DNA from: B73-G16 sp964611295 | GTDB taxonomy: Bacteria > Desulfobacterota > B13-G15 | DNA length: 64,000 bases | Direction of reading: 5' to 3' | Assembly: GCA_964611295.1 (NCBI GenBank) | Contig: CAZSWV010000002.1 | Location: 1 to 64,000 of the forward strand | In this document: positions 35,497 to 43,599 of the stretch, piece by piece | Numbering within the stretch: the first letter of the stretch is position 1 | Layout of the letters: each line of letters opens with the position of its first letter | Translations under genes and position numbers: made by a program | The notes under the pieces: model-generated | Databases searched by the model: none | Told to the model about the DNA's origin: nothing | The model's input: only the letters and a program-made list of their open reading frames with translations

Positions 35497-35508
35497 TTTT
35501 TCCTGTTT

Positions 35509-35693
35509 TTAGTCGGTTTTTTTCAATCCTTGTAGTTTTTGAACGGGTTTCACTATAAATAAAAAAACCACGATTGAAACGGTCAGAAAACTCAAAGCGG
35601 CATTGATGAATTTACCAATGTTCACAGGGCTGAGCTTAACCGAAGAAAAATCAGGAGTTTTCTCATGATTAAATCTCTAAACTCTTTAAGCAT
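35509..35693 (-). pseudogene. mscL: Remnant of large-conductance mechanosensitive channel gene
   Basis: The minus strand starts at 35693 after a perfect AGGAGGT with MLKEFRDLIMRK, the typical MscL N-terminus. It then shifts frame and continues as DFSSVKLSPVNIGKFINAAL and FLTVSIVVFLFIVKPVQKL, the second transmembrane helix of MscL, to a stop at 35509. The whole first transmembrane helix and most of the periplasmic loop are missing (an internal deletion of roughly 50-80 codons), and the 185-base total is out of frame. Start signals are intact, so the loss appears recent. Confidence 0.75.
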
Positions 35694-35953
35694 GGCTATA
35701 CCTCCTTTTCTGTGCTTGTTCATATAAAAATAGCATAATTGTGAAAGTAATCAAGTTTCAGATTAGGCCTAGCAGTGAATTTTATATGGATCCAAGGACA
35801 TACATCCCTAAGTCCATATAAGCTCGAGTGGTTTTTCATTTGTCAGGAAAAACAAAATTTATTTTTATCTGTTACAGGAGGTTAGAGAAGAGTATGGTTT
35901 TGTGTTCATGACAGTGATAATCTAACAAGGAAAGATGGTCATGGAGTGTTAAG

Positions 35954-36659
35954 ATGGATGGAAGAAGAAGGTCTTACACATGTGTAGTATGCGGGAGGAC
36001 TTTTTCCAGGGGGGGAAGTGATTCCAAATGAGGCTGTAAGAGAAGAAGTAGCAAGGGAGATTGCCAGAGACTATCCGAACTGGACTGCGGAAGGTTTTAT
36101 ATGTAAGTCTGACCTAACGAAATACCAAGTGAGGTACTTCCATTCTTTGATTGAATCGGAAAAAGGGGAGATCACTGCCCTTGAGAAAGAGGTATTACGT
36201 AGCATTCAAGAGCATGAAGTACTTGCCAAAAACATCCAAGCGGAATTCGAACAAAATAGGTCATTTGGTCAAAAATTAGCAGATCGAATCGCTGCCTTTG
36301 GTGGAAGTTGGACCTTTCTCATATGCTTCGGTGCTTTTATAGCCCTTTGGATCGGAATGAACTCAATTGTTTTGATTTGGCACCCCCCTGACCCTTATCC
36401 CTTTATCCTATTAAACCTTATATTGTCATGCCTAGCAGCAATTCAGGCTCCTATCATAATGATGAGTCAAAAACGTCAAGAGGAAAAGGATCGCCTTCGT
36501 TCACAACATGACTACCAGATAAACCTCAAGGCCGAGCTTGAGATAAGGCATCTTCATGAGAAGATCGATCATCTTCTATCGCACCAATGGGATCGTTTAG
36601 CTCAAATTCAACAAATACAGCTAGATATGTTATCTGAAATCATCAACAGCAAGAAATGA
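35954..36659 (+). pseudogene. DUF1003 membrane protein with frameshift in a G7 run
   Basis: From GTG 36018 a 213-residue DUF1003 protein is readable (GSWTFLICFGAFIALWIGMN and YPFILLNLILSCLAAIQAPI as two membrane helices, then a charged C-terminal helix). In the +1 frame just upstream, from an ATG at 35954 preceded by GGAG, lies SYTCVVCGRTFSRG, the N-terminal zinc-ribbon motif that normally starts these proteins. The two parts join perfectly if the seven G at 36009-36015 were six. It is either a true frameshift, a slippery site or a sequence error. Function unknown. Confidence 0.75.
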
Positions 36660-36690
36660 ATTCACATATCAACCTGCTGACTTTCATGCG

Positions 36691-37758
36691 GTGAAAAAGG
36701 CTATTATTTCTGCTCAAAAACTAAGAAACGTTATAGATTTTTTCGACAGGCTTGTGGGAAGCCTTGAGCCTCTTAGACGTGAGCTTTTGTTCTTTTGGGA
36801 GGACGGGCTTAAGTTAGGGGCTACTGATGGTTGCCTTTTCGCCCATTTGTCTTTGCCTTGGTTTGATTTCAATCCAAAAAGGATAGCGCTGGCAGTTCCT
36901 CTTGATCCTCTCAAGGGGTTCTTAAAGGAACTTAAAGGCAGTATAGAGGTAGAGATAGGTGAGGTTTTGAGACTAAAGGCTGAGAAGAACTCCTTAGAAA
37001 TCCGGGCGCGTAAAAAACCAAGAATATCTCCCTGGCCTAAAGGGGTAACGTTAGGAGAGGTTTCTTCAGCAAAACTGAGGTCGGCTTTGGATTTCCCCAG
37101 CGTACATCTGACAGATGCCGATACGGTAAGACTTGTAGCATCGGGAGGGATTCTCTATGTAATGGGGCATTCTGAAGGTGTAACAGGAGTTTCCAAATGG
37201 CAATGGGGTTTGGATATGTCTTTTCAGTTGATAATCCCTTATGCAAGTGCAAGGCACTTAGTAAAATGTCTCGAAATGGTAAAAAAGGAGACCCTCGCTG
37301 TTGAAGCTGTTGAAGGATATCCCTTCTTTAAAGCAGGGGCTTTGATGTTAGGGATAACCGGAGAGATACCGAAGGGAGACCCTCCTGAACTCCTCAATTT
37401 CCTTTTCTCAGAACACCAAGTTCCGACCTGGGTGGTACTTTCTAAGGAGATGAGGTCCCTTTTTTCACGTGCTGCAAAGGTGGAAAGGTTTGGGGCAACG
37501 CGTACTATTTTGGCCTTTTCTGAAGAAAAGATCCAAGTAATCGTCGAAACCCCATATGGGCGTTTTGTCGCCTATGAAGGAGTCCAAGGGGCCAAGGATC
37601 CTAGTAAGTGCGAAATGCCTTTGAAGGCCGAAAAGGTGTGGCGCCTTGTATCAAGGTTTACTCATGAAACTGCCTTTTGGTATAAGAGCCCAAAGGGAAT
37701 GCTTCTAACTGATGGAAAGTCCAAAGCCATCTTACTTGAAGGCGTAATAAGGCAATAA
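36691..37758 (+). CDS. Divergent DNA sliding clamp (beta subunit)-like protein
   Basis: A 355-residue protein, the exact length of DnaN, with three repeated domain patterns. Domain 1 has LLFFWEDGLKLGATDGCLF followed by a PLDPLKGFLKEL strand-helix. Domain 2 begins near residue 115, and its IIPYASARHLVKCLE matches the clamp IVPRKGV-helix position. Domain 3 is WVVLSKEMRSLFSRAAKVERFG, matching the clamp segment ending in AAILSNEKFRG. The usual C-terminal MPMRL motif is replaced by EGVIRQ. It may be a clamp paralogue or this lineage's rapidly evolving DnaN. GTG start without a strong ribosome binding site. Confidence 0.6.
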   Translation: MKKAIISAQKLRNVIDFFDRLVGSLEPLRRELLFFWEDGLKLGATDGCLFAHLSLPWFDFNPKRIALAVPLDPLKGFLKELKGSIEVEIGEVLRLKAEKNSLEIRARKKPRISPWPKGVTLGEVSSAKLRSALDFPSVHLTDADTVRLVASGGILYVMGHSEGVTGVSKWQWGLDMSFQLIIPYASARHLVKCLEMVKKETLAVEAVEGYPFFKAGALMLGITGEIPKGDPPELLNFLFSEHQVPTWVVLSKEMRSLFSRAAKVERFGATRTILAFSEEKIQVIVETPYGRFVAYEGVQGAKDPSKCEMPLKAEKVWRLVSRFTHETAFWYKSPKGMLLTDGKSKAILLEGVIRQ

Positions 37759-37769
37759 AAGAATTGACT

Positions 37770-38801
37770 ATGTCGGACAAGCCCTTCTTAAAAGTGGCCA
37801 TCCTCCAAAAACCTGAAGGAGATAACGTCCGCTGTTTGACATGTGAGCGACAATGCCTGCTACGGCCAGGACAAAGAGGTTGGTGTAAGACCCGTGTTAA
37901 CAGAGGTGGTGTGCTTTTTACTACCGTTTACGGGGCTGTTTCCTCTATATCCGTTAACCCTATCGAGAAAAAACCACTGTTTCACTTTTATCCGGGTAGC
38001 TTAAGCCTCACAGTTGGTAGTTGGTCATGTAATTTTTCTTGCCCATGGTGTCAAAACTGGGAGATCAGCAAAAGGATAGGGGAAAGACAGTTCATGAGTC
38101 CTGAGGACTTTGTAAAAATGGCCATGGATTTGGGATGTGAGGGGACTTCTATAAGCTTCAACGAACCAACCCTGCTGATTGAATGGTCCATTGAGGTATT
38201 CCGTTTGGCTCGGAACAAAGGACTTTATAACACCTTTGTCAGCAACGGCTATATGACCCTTCAAGCTCTCAAACTACTGATTGAGGCAGGGCTTGATGCT
38301 ATAAACGTGGATATGAAAGGGGACAAAGAAGCCGTTAAGAACTTCTGCGGAGCAGACGTGGAAGTGGTGTGGAGAAATTGTCGTTATTTAAAAGAGCAGG
38401 GTGTACATCTCGAGTTGACAACGCTTGTAATACCTGGAGTTAATGACAGTGAAACTACCTTAAAGGAGATAGCTACTCGCATAGCTTATGAACTAGGGGC
38501 AGAAACGCCTTGGCATCTCACCGCCTATTATCCAGCTTATCTTTTCAATGCTCCTTCTACCCCTGTTGAAGTATTGGAAAGGGCTTATACAATAGGTAAA
38601 GAAGTAGGCCTTAAGTTCGTTTATATTGGGAACGTACCTGGTCATCCTCTAGAAAACACCTACTGTCCTAATTGTGGACAGATCCTTATAGAACGATATG
38701 GAGTAAGGACGACCAGGTGTTATATTTCAAAACCCATATGTCCAAATTGTGGACAAAGCTTGCCCATAGTCGGCTTAGTGGGAAAAGTCCGAAGGGGTTG
38801 A
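37770..38801 (+). CDS. AmmeMemoRadiSam system radical SAM enzyme
   Basis: A radical SAM protein of the pyruvate formate-lyase-activase-like family (AmmeMemoRadiSam). It has an N-terminal cysteine region (CLTCERQCLLRPGQRGWCKTR), the SAM-cluster motif CNFSCPWCQNW, and two C-terminal zinc-ribbon-like CPNCG pairs (YCPNCGQI, ICPNCGQS). Start taken at the ATG 37770 rather than the TTG two codons earlier. Substrate unknown in the family; the AMMECR1 and Memo partners are not in this window. Its stop codon overlaps the -35 of the riboswitch promoter. Confidence 0.9.
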   Translation: MSDKPFLKVAILQKPEGDNVRCLTCERQCLLRPGQRGWCKTRVNRGGVLFTTVYGAVSSISVNPIEKKPLFHFYPGSLSLTVGSWSCNFSCPWCQNWEISKRIGERQFMSPEDFVKMAMDLGCEGTSISFNEPTLLIEWSIEVFRLARNKGLYNTFVSNGYMTLQALKLLIEAGLDAINVDMKGDKEAVKNFCGADVEVVWRNCRYLKEQGVHLELTTLVIPGVNDSETTLKEIATRIAYELGAETPWHLTAYYPAYLFNAPSTPVEVLERAYTIGKEVGLKFVYIGNVPGHPLENTYCPNCGQILIERYGVRTTRCYISKPICPNCGQSLPIVGLVGKVRRG

Positions 38802-38826
38802 CCGTTTTACACCTATGTGTTAAAGA
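38798..38826 (+). promoter_or_regulatory. Promoter of the cobalamin riboswitch operon
   Basis: TTGACC (38798-38803), exactly 17 bases, then TAAAGA (38821-38826). Transcription would start near 38833, at the beginning of the riboswitch. Confidence 0.6.
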
Positions 38827-38832
38827 CTTGAG

Positions 38833-39087
38833 TAAGCGGGTGCCCATTGTGGGCTTAAAAGGGAAGTGGGGTGAAAATCCCCCGCGGTCCCGCCGCCGTG
38901 ACCGGGGACGAAACCCGCAGTAGGCCACTGGGGCCTTTGGCCCTGGGAAGGTGCGGGGAGTAGGAAGATCCGGGAGCCGGAAGACCTGCCCGCTAGATAG
39001 CCCGTTCCTCCTCGAGGGTTAGGGGGTAGGGCAGGGGCGAAGGAAACGGGTGCAGCCCCTGAGACTATTTGGGTCTCAGGGGTTTTT
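38833..39087 (+). promoter_or_regulatory. Cobalamin riboswitch
   Basis: The leader upstream of btuB contains the B12-box GAGCCGGAAGACCTGCC (about 38973-38989). It also has the upstream conserved GGGAAGTGGGGTGAAAATCC (38860-38879), the GCCGCCGTGACCGG element, and a kissing-loop-like downstream G/C-rich arm. A terminator hairpin ends the element, so adenosylcobalamin binding should stop transcription of btuB and the following genes. Confidence 0.93.
39056..39087 (+). terminator. Riboswitch-controlled terminator
   Basis: CCCCTGAGAC (39056-39065) and GTCTCAGGGG (39073-39082) form a perfect 10-bp stem with a 7-base loop, followed by TTTTT (39083-39087). It is the expression platform of the cobalamin riboswitch. 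Confidence 0.92.
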
Positions 39088-39139
39088 CGTTTTATTGGCG
39101 GGGCCCAGGGGGTGAGACTTTGAGGGAGGAGGTAGTATC

Positions 39140-40954
39140 ATGAAGCGGTTTTGGTTTTTGTTGTTGGCGTTATTGTGGGCCTTGCCGGTTATGGCGCAGG
39201 AAGAAACTGAGGTAGAAGAAATAGTCGTCACAGCTATAAGGGTACCAATTCCAAGGGCAGAAGTTGGGTCTTCAGTGGTAGTGATAACTGAAGAGGAGAT
39301 GAAGCAAAGAGGTTATACCCTGTTGAAGGACCTATTGAAGGCGGAGACTGGTGTAGATGTGGTGTCTACAGGTGGTCCTGGGTCGCAAACCTCAGTTTTC
39401 ATCAGGGGTATGGAGTCTTATCACACCTTGATATTGATAGACGGTATGAAAGTTGGAGATCCAAGCCTTATGCAGAGGCAATTCGACTTAGCCAACCTTA
39501 CCTTAGACAATGTAGAACGGATAGAGGTAATAAAAGGTCCTCAAAGCGTACTTTACGGTTCTGATGCGATGGGAGGAGTTATAAATATCATAACGAAAAA
39601 AGGGAAAGGGAAGGCCCATTTTATGGCTTCAATGGAAGGTGGCTCGTATGACACCTTTAGGCAGTCTATCGGTGGTTCAGGCCAAGTAGGCCATTTGAGC
39701 TTTTCCCTGGGCACTTCACATACAAAGACACAGGGTTTTTCAGCATACCGTGAAGGAAGAGAAAAAGACGGTTGGGAAAATTATAGCTTTTCGACGCGTA
39801 TAGAGCTTACAGATTGCCAGAAAATTTCAGGTGGCGTGCTTTTGCGTCTACATAAAGGGGTAACAGAGTTAGATGCTGGTTATGACCTAAAGGGATATAG
39901 AGTAGACAAGGACGAAGTATTTTTCTCCTCTTTTTTAGATTTCAAGCCTTTTGAAAAATGGAAGCAAAGGTTGACTTTTGGGATAAGCGATTACAGGAGG
40001 GAGTATGTAGACGCCCCCTGGGGTGACTCGAGGTACTCTGGAAGAAGGTATGAAGTAAGCTGGCAAAACGAAGTCAAACCCCTTCCTTTTTATTCCTTGC
40101 TGTTTGGAGCTGATTACGGACGCGAAGAGATGGATCAAATGGAACCATGGTCAGAACTTAGTGGATCTACTTATACTCTTAGCTTATTTTTACAAAACCA
40201 ACTTAAGTTGAAAGGTTCTATTACTACCTTAGGTTTAAGGTTTGACGACCATAAGGAGTTCGGTCAAAGGTTCACCTATAGGATCACAGAGGCCTTTTCT
40301 TTTGACAAAACCCAAACGAAAATAAAAGGAAGCCTCGGTACAGGCTTTCGAGCTCCGAGCTTATATGAGCTCTATTCGGAATACGGTAGCCCTGACCTTA
40401 AACCAGAAAAGTCCATAGGGTGGGACTTTGGTATAGAACAGTCCCTTTGGAAAGGGAAGCTCTTTTTGGATTTAGTTTATTTCGAAAATAGGGTGAAGGA
40501 CCTCATCGAGTTTTGGTATCCAGGTGATCTTTGGTGGTTAGGGAAGTATGTGAACATAGCAAAGGCCTTTATGAGAGGGGTTGAGGCTTCTGTAGAGCTT
40601 AGGCCTTTTGATGGGATATGGTGTAGGTTGGCTTATACTTATACACATACCGAAGACGAAAAAGGCCAGAGGCTTCCTAGGCGCCCGTATAACAAGGTGA
40701 AGATGGCCTTCGGTAGGTCTTTCGGAGATAGGGCAAATGTCTTTTCAGAGGTGATATGGGTCGATGACAGACTCGATAGTGGAGAAAAGCTTTCTGATTA
40801 CCTTTTGGCTAACGTTTCTGGTAGCTTTAAGCTTAAAAAAGGAGTGGAGTTGTTTTTAAGGGGAGAAAACCTCTTTAACAGACGTTATGAAGAAGCCAAA
40901 GGTTATGGTACAGCTGGTCGATCTTTCTATGGAGGAATAAGGATTGAGTTTTGA
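39140..40954 (+). CDS. btuB: TonB-dependent vitamin B12 receptor
   Basis: An outer-membrane beta-barrel for energised uptake of cobalamin. The 604-residue precursor has a signal peptide (MKRFWFLLLALLWALPVMAQ), a TonB box (EEIVVTA), the plug domain (VFIRGMESYHTLILIDGM, VIKGPQSVLYGSDAMGGVIN) and a barrel ending in Phe. B12 is assigned as substrate because of the riboswitch and the downstream btuF. GGGAGGAGGT lies upstream of the start. It implies a Gram-negative envelope. Confidence 0.9.
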   Translation: MKRFWFLLLALLWALPVMAQEETEVEEIVVTAIRVPIPRAEVGSSVVVITEEEMKQRGYTLLKDLLKAETGVDVVSTGGPGSQTSVFIRGMESYHTLILIDGMKVGDPSLMQRQFDLANLTLDNVERIEVIKGPQSVLYGSDAMGGVINIITKKGKGKAHFMASMEGGSYDTFRQSIGGSGQVGHLSFSLGTSHTKTQGFSAYREGREKDGWENYSFSTRIELTDCQKISGGVLLRLHKGVTELDAGYDLKGYRVDKDEVFFSSFLDFKPFEKWKQRLTFGISDYRREYVDAPWGDSRYSGRRYEVSWQNEVKPLPFYSLLFGADYGREEMDQMEPWSELSGSTYTLSLFLQNQLKLKGSITTLGLRFDDHKEFGQRFTYRITEAFSFDKTQTKIKGSLGTGFRAPSLYELYSEYGSPDLKPEKSIGWDFGIEQSLWKGKLFLDLVYFENRVKDLIEFWYPGDLWWLGKYVNIAKAFMRGVEASVELRPFDGIWCRLAYTYTHTEDEKGQRLPRRPYNKVKMAFGRSFGDRANVFSEVIWVDDRLDSGEKLSDYLLANVSGSFKLKKGVELFLRGENLFNRRYEEAKGYGTAGRSFYGGIRIEF

Positions 40955-41873
40955 TGAGGAAAGAGCCATAGACGAATTGCTTTCCATGTTGAGGGGAGCC
41001 CTTAGGGTCTTAAGGCCTCAAGGGCTCCTCCTTTCGGGTGGGATTGATTCGGGACTTCTTATGTGCCTTTGTCCTGATCTTGTGGCATTAAGCGTGTCCC
41101 TTGAAGATCAGGGAGCCGATCTCCACTACGTGGACATAATAAAGCGTTACCTTGGGGTTCGGATCGAGGTGATAAAGATCAGTATAAATGAGGCCCTTGC
41201 TGCTATTCCTAAAGTCATTGAAATCCTCTCTTCCTTTGATCCAGCCTTGCCTAACGACTTGGCAGTTTACTTCGGCCTTAGGGCTTTCCTTCAACTGAAG
41301 GTGGAAAAGGTCGCAACTGGCGATGGGGCTGACGAACTTTTCGGTGGGTATGAATACATGCAGAATTTAAAGGATCTACGCTCTTATCAGCTTTCGTTGA
41401 TTCCGTACCTTTCCTTTTCTTCGGCCAAATTAGGGAAAGCCCTTGGAATTGAAGTCCTTCAACCCTTCCTTTCAGCCCAAATGGTGAGGTTTGCTTTGGA
41501 GATCCCCAATCATTGGAAGATAAGGCAAGAAAAGGGGAAAAACTTTGGGAAATGGCTTTTACGGAAGGCCCTTTCGCGCTTTTTACCAGAAGATTACGTC
41601 TGGCAGGAAAAAAGGCCGCTAGAAATTGGGACGGGGATGGTGTACTTAAGAAAACTTATCTCCCAATGGATTACAGACGAGGAATTTGAAAGGAAGAAAA
41701 GACTTTACGGCATGACCTTTTACTGTAAGGAACACCTATACTTTTTTGAAATTTTTAAAGAAGTAATAGGGGAAATACCTCCTCCCAAAGAAGGGGAAAT
41801 CCCTTGTCCCAATTGTGGGGCAGGGAAGCAACCAGGGAGTAAACATTGTAAGGTCTGTGGGGTCTTATCATGA
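40944..41873 (+). CDS. Asparagine-synthase-like PP-loop ATPase with C-terminal zinc ribbon
   Basis: A 309-residue protein that has only the synthetase half of asparagine synthetase B. The PP-loop is LLLSGGIDSGLL and the second motif is GDGADELFGGYEY. The N-terminal glutaminase domain is absent, and a zinc ribbon (CPNCGAG, CKVCG) ends the protein. It could adenylate a carboxylate and amidate it with free ammonia. TTG start after GGAGG, overlapping btuB by 11 bases, places it under the B12 riboswitch. A role in corrinoid side-chain amidation or salvage is inference. Confidence 0.8.
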   Translation: MSFDEERAIDELLSMLRGALRVLRPQGLLLSGGIDSGLLMCLCPDLVALSVSLEDQGADLHYVDIIKRYLGVRIEVIKISINEALAAIPKVIEILSSFDPALPNDLAVYFGLRAFLQLKVEKVATGDGADELFGGYEYMQNLKDLRSYQLSLIPYLSFSSAKLGKALGIEVLQPFLSAQMVRFALEIPNHWKIRQEKGKNFGKWLLRKALSRFLPEDYVWQEKRPLEIGTGMVYLRKLISQWITDEEFERKKRLYGMTFYCKEHLYFFEIFKEVIGEIPPPKEGEIPCPNCGAGKQPGSKHCKVCGVLS

Positions 41874-42550
41874 GGGCTTTTGTCTCTTTCAGCGGGGGAA
41901 AGGAAAGCGTCTTTGCCTTTTTCCACGCCCTTAGGCAAGGGATAAAGGTAGAAGTGCTTTTCACCATGCTGAATTCTAAAGGAAAAAAGACAAGGGGACA
42001 TGGGTTACACAAGGATTTGATAATGGCCCAAGCCCAGGCCTTGAGGGTTCCTGTTGTATTTGCCAACGCTTCTTGGAGGCGTTACGAAGAAACTTTCAAA
42101 AGGGTTCTAAGGAGGTTTAGAGCCAATGGCATAGAGGCAGGGGTATTTGGAGATCTATATTTGGAAGAACACCGAGAGTGGGTGGAAAGGGTGTGTAACG
42201 AAGTGGGCCTTAAACCAATACTACCCCTCTGGGGACAAGACCCTGATGGGCTTTTACAAGAATTCCTTTCGCATGGCTTCAAGGCAGTCCTTGTGGCAAT
42301 AAAAGACCAACGGATCCCAGTAGAACTGTTGGGGAAATTCCTCGAAGAAGAAGTTATTAAGAGCTTAAAGGAAATTGGCGTTGACCCCTGTGGCGAAAGA
42401 GGAGAATATCACACCTTGGTTGTGGATGGTCCTTTGTTCTCTAGAAGCCTTTCCATAGAAGCTTTTAAAAAAAGGAAGGGCAAAAAAGGGATCTTCCTTG
42501 AAATACTTAAATTTACATTATTGGACAAAGATACTAGCGTTTCTCTTTAG
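41870..42550 (+). CDS. Dph6-like PP-loop ATPase (ATP_bind_4 family)
   Basis: A 226-residue member of the family of diphthine-ammonia ligase. The PP-loop is SFSGGKESVFAF. GDLYLEEHREWVERVCNEVG followed by PLWGQD, and CGERGEYHTLV, are the family signatures. Bacteria lack diphthamide, so the substrate is different. It overlaps the asparagine-synthase-like gene by 4 bases and btuF by 53 bases, so it belongs to the B12 operon. ATP-dependent amide formation on a corrinoid precursor is one possibility. Confidence 0.85.
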   Translation: MRAFVSFSGGKESVFAFFHALRQGIKVEVLFTMLNSKGKKTRGHGLHKDLIMAQAQALRVPVVFANASWRRYEETFKRVLRRFRANGIEAGVFGDLYLEEHREWVERVCNEVGLKPILPLWGQDPDGLLQEFLSHGFKAVLVAIKDQRIPVELLGKFLEEEVIKSLKEIGVDPCGERGEYHTLVVDGPLFSRSLSIEAFKKRKGKKGIFLEILKFTLLDKDTSVSL

Positions 42551-43370
42551 CGTAACCGCTATATCTTTAAGTCAAGCCATTATCATTAAAGACGATCAGG
42601 GTAGAATTGTGACTTTCGAAAACCCTCCACAGAAGGTTATTTCCCTTGCACCATCTTTTACAAAGGCCCTTTTCCTCTTAGGGGTTGGGGATAGGATTGT
42701 AGGAGTTACCATGTATTGTAAAGACTACGTAAAGGTCCAATCCCTACCAAAAGTGGGGACTGTAATGAGTTTTGACATAGAAAAAGTCCTGAGCTTGAAG
42801 CCCGATCTCATAGTGGCAACACCTTTGGCCAATAGAGTACAACTTGATAAACTAGAGGCCCTCGGTATAAAGGTTTTGGTATTTAAAAGCCCAGATAGTT
42901 TCCGTGAACTCTGTGAGCAGTTTGTCAAGTTGGGAACTCTTTTCTCCCTTGACCAAAAAGCCCTTTACATCGTAAAGCTTGCCCAAAGGGAACTCGAGGC
43001 CATAAAAAAGGGAGCAAAAAGGTCCCCTAGGGTCTTTGTACAGCTCGGAACTGACCCTATATGGGCAGCAGGGAAAGATAGCTTCATCGGGGAAGCAGTA
43101 AGCCTTGCAGGGGGTCTTGTACCTATACCAGGGAGAGGAGGGCCTGTGGAAAGGGAAGAAGTCCTTAAGATCAACCCCGACGTTATCTTAATAGTGAACA
43201 TGGGCATTGTTGGGGAAAGGGAAAGAAGGAGATGGAAGGCTTTCACATCCTTAAAGGCCGTAAGGGAGAACAGGATATTTTTAATTGACCCGGATTTGTA
43301 CTGTAGCCCTACACCTTTGAGCTTTGTCCAAGGTGTCAAGGAGCTTTACAGGTTGTTACAGAGTCCATAA
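42498..43370 (+). CDS. btuF: Cobalamin-binding periplasmic protein of an ABC transporter
   Basis: A type III substrate-binding protein that hands B12 to BtuCD. The 290-residue precursor has a hydrophobic signal segment near the N-terminus, then PPQKVISLAPSFTKALFLLG, LSLKPDLIVA and NPDVILIVN, all typical of BtuF. The TTG start lies inside the preceding gene (53-base overlap in another frame). btuC and btuD are not adjacent and must lie elsewhere. Confidence 0.88.
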   Translation: MKYLNLHYWTKILAFLFSVTAISLSQAIIIKDDQGRIVTFENPPQKVISLAPSFTKALFLLGVGDRIVGVTMYCKDYVKVQSLPKVGTVMSFDIEKVLSLKPDLIVATPLANRVQLDKLEALGIKVLVFKSPDSFRELCEQFVKLGTLFSLDQKALYIVKLAQRELEAIKKGAKRSPRVFVQLGTDPIWAAGKDSFIGEAVSLAGGLVPIPGRGGPVEREEVLKINPDVILIVNMGIVGERERRRWKAFTSLKAVRENRIFLIDPDLYCSPTPLSFVQGVKELYRLLQSP

Positions 43371-43381
43371 AGAGATATAAT
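43353..43381 (+). promoter_or_regulatory. Strong promoter giving a probably leaderless mRNA
   Basis: TTGTTA (43353-43358), 17-base spacer and perfect TATAAT (43376-43381). The start codon of the zinc-ribbon gene is at 43390, only 8 bases after the -10, so the transcript would begin at or next to the ATG. Confidence 0.65.
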
Positions 43382-43389
43382 GTTTAACA

Positions 43390-43599
43390 ATGGATAAGTG
43401 TTTGTTATGTGGTAAACCTTTAAAAGAAGGGGAGGATTTGATTTGTAACGCTTGTGCTGAACAAGTCCGCGCTGAAGCTTTGGGCAGGAAAGAGGAAATA
43501 AGGAAGGAATCTGAGAAAACTCTACCTGAAAGATCTTCTCCTTCAAAATCAACTTTTAAAAGCATAAAAGAATACTTGGAGCACCTAAAGAAGACCTAA
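43390..43599 (+). CDS. Small zinc-ribbon protein
   Basis: A 69-residue protein with two CxxC pairs (CLLCGK and CNACAE), followed by a charged, helix-prone tail. No ribosome binding site is present, but a near-consensus promoter sits immediately in front. Function unknown; similar small zinc ribbons are often annotated as hypothetical. It ends with overlapping stop codons against the convergent GNAT gene. Confidence 0.75.
   Translation: MDKCLLCGKPLKEGEDLICNACAEQVRAEALGRKEEIRKESEKTLPERSSPSKSTFKSIKEYLEHLKKT

Noticed and set aside
40944..41873. Functional asparagine synthetase B
   Set aside because: The N-terminal glutaminase domain is missing and the gene is in a B12 operon; I keep only the PP-loop ATPase assignment.
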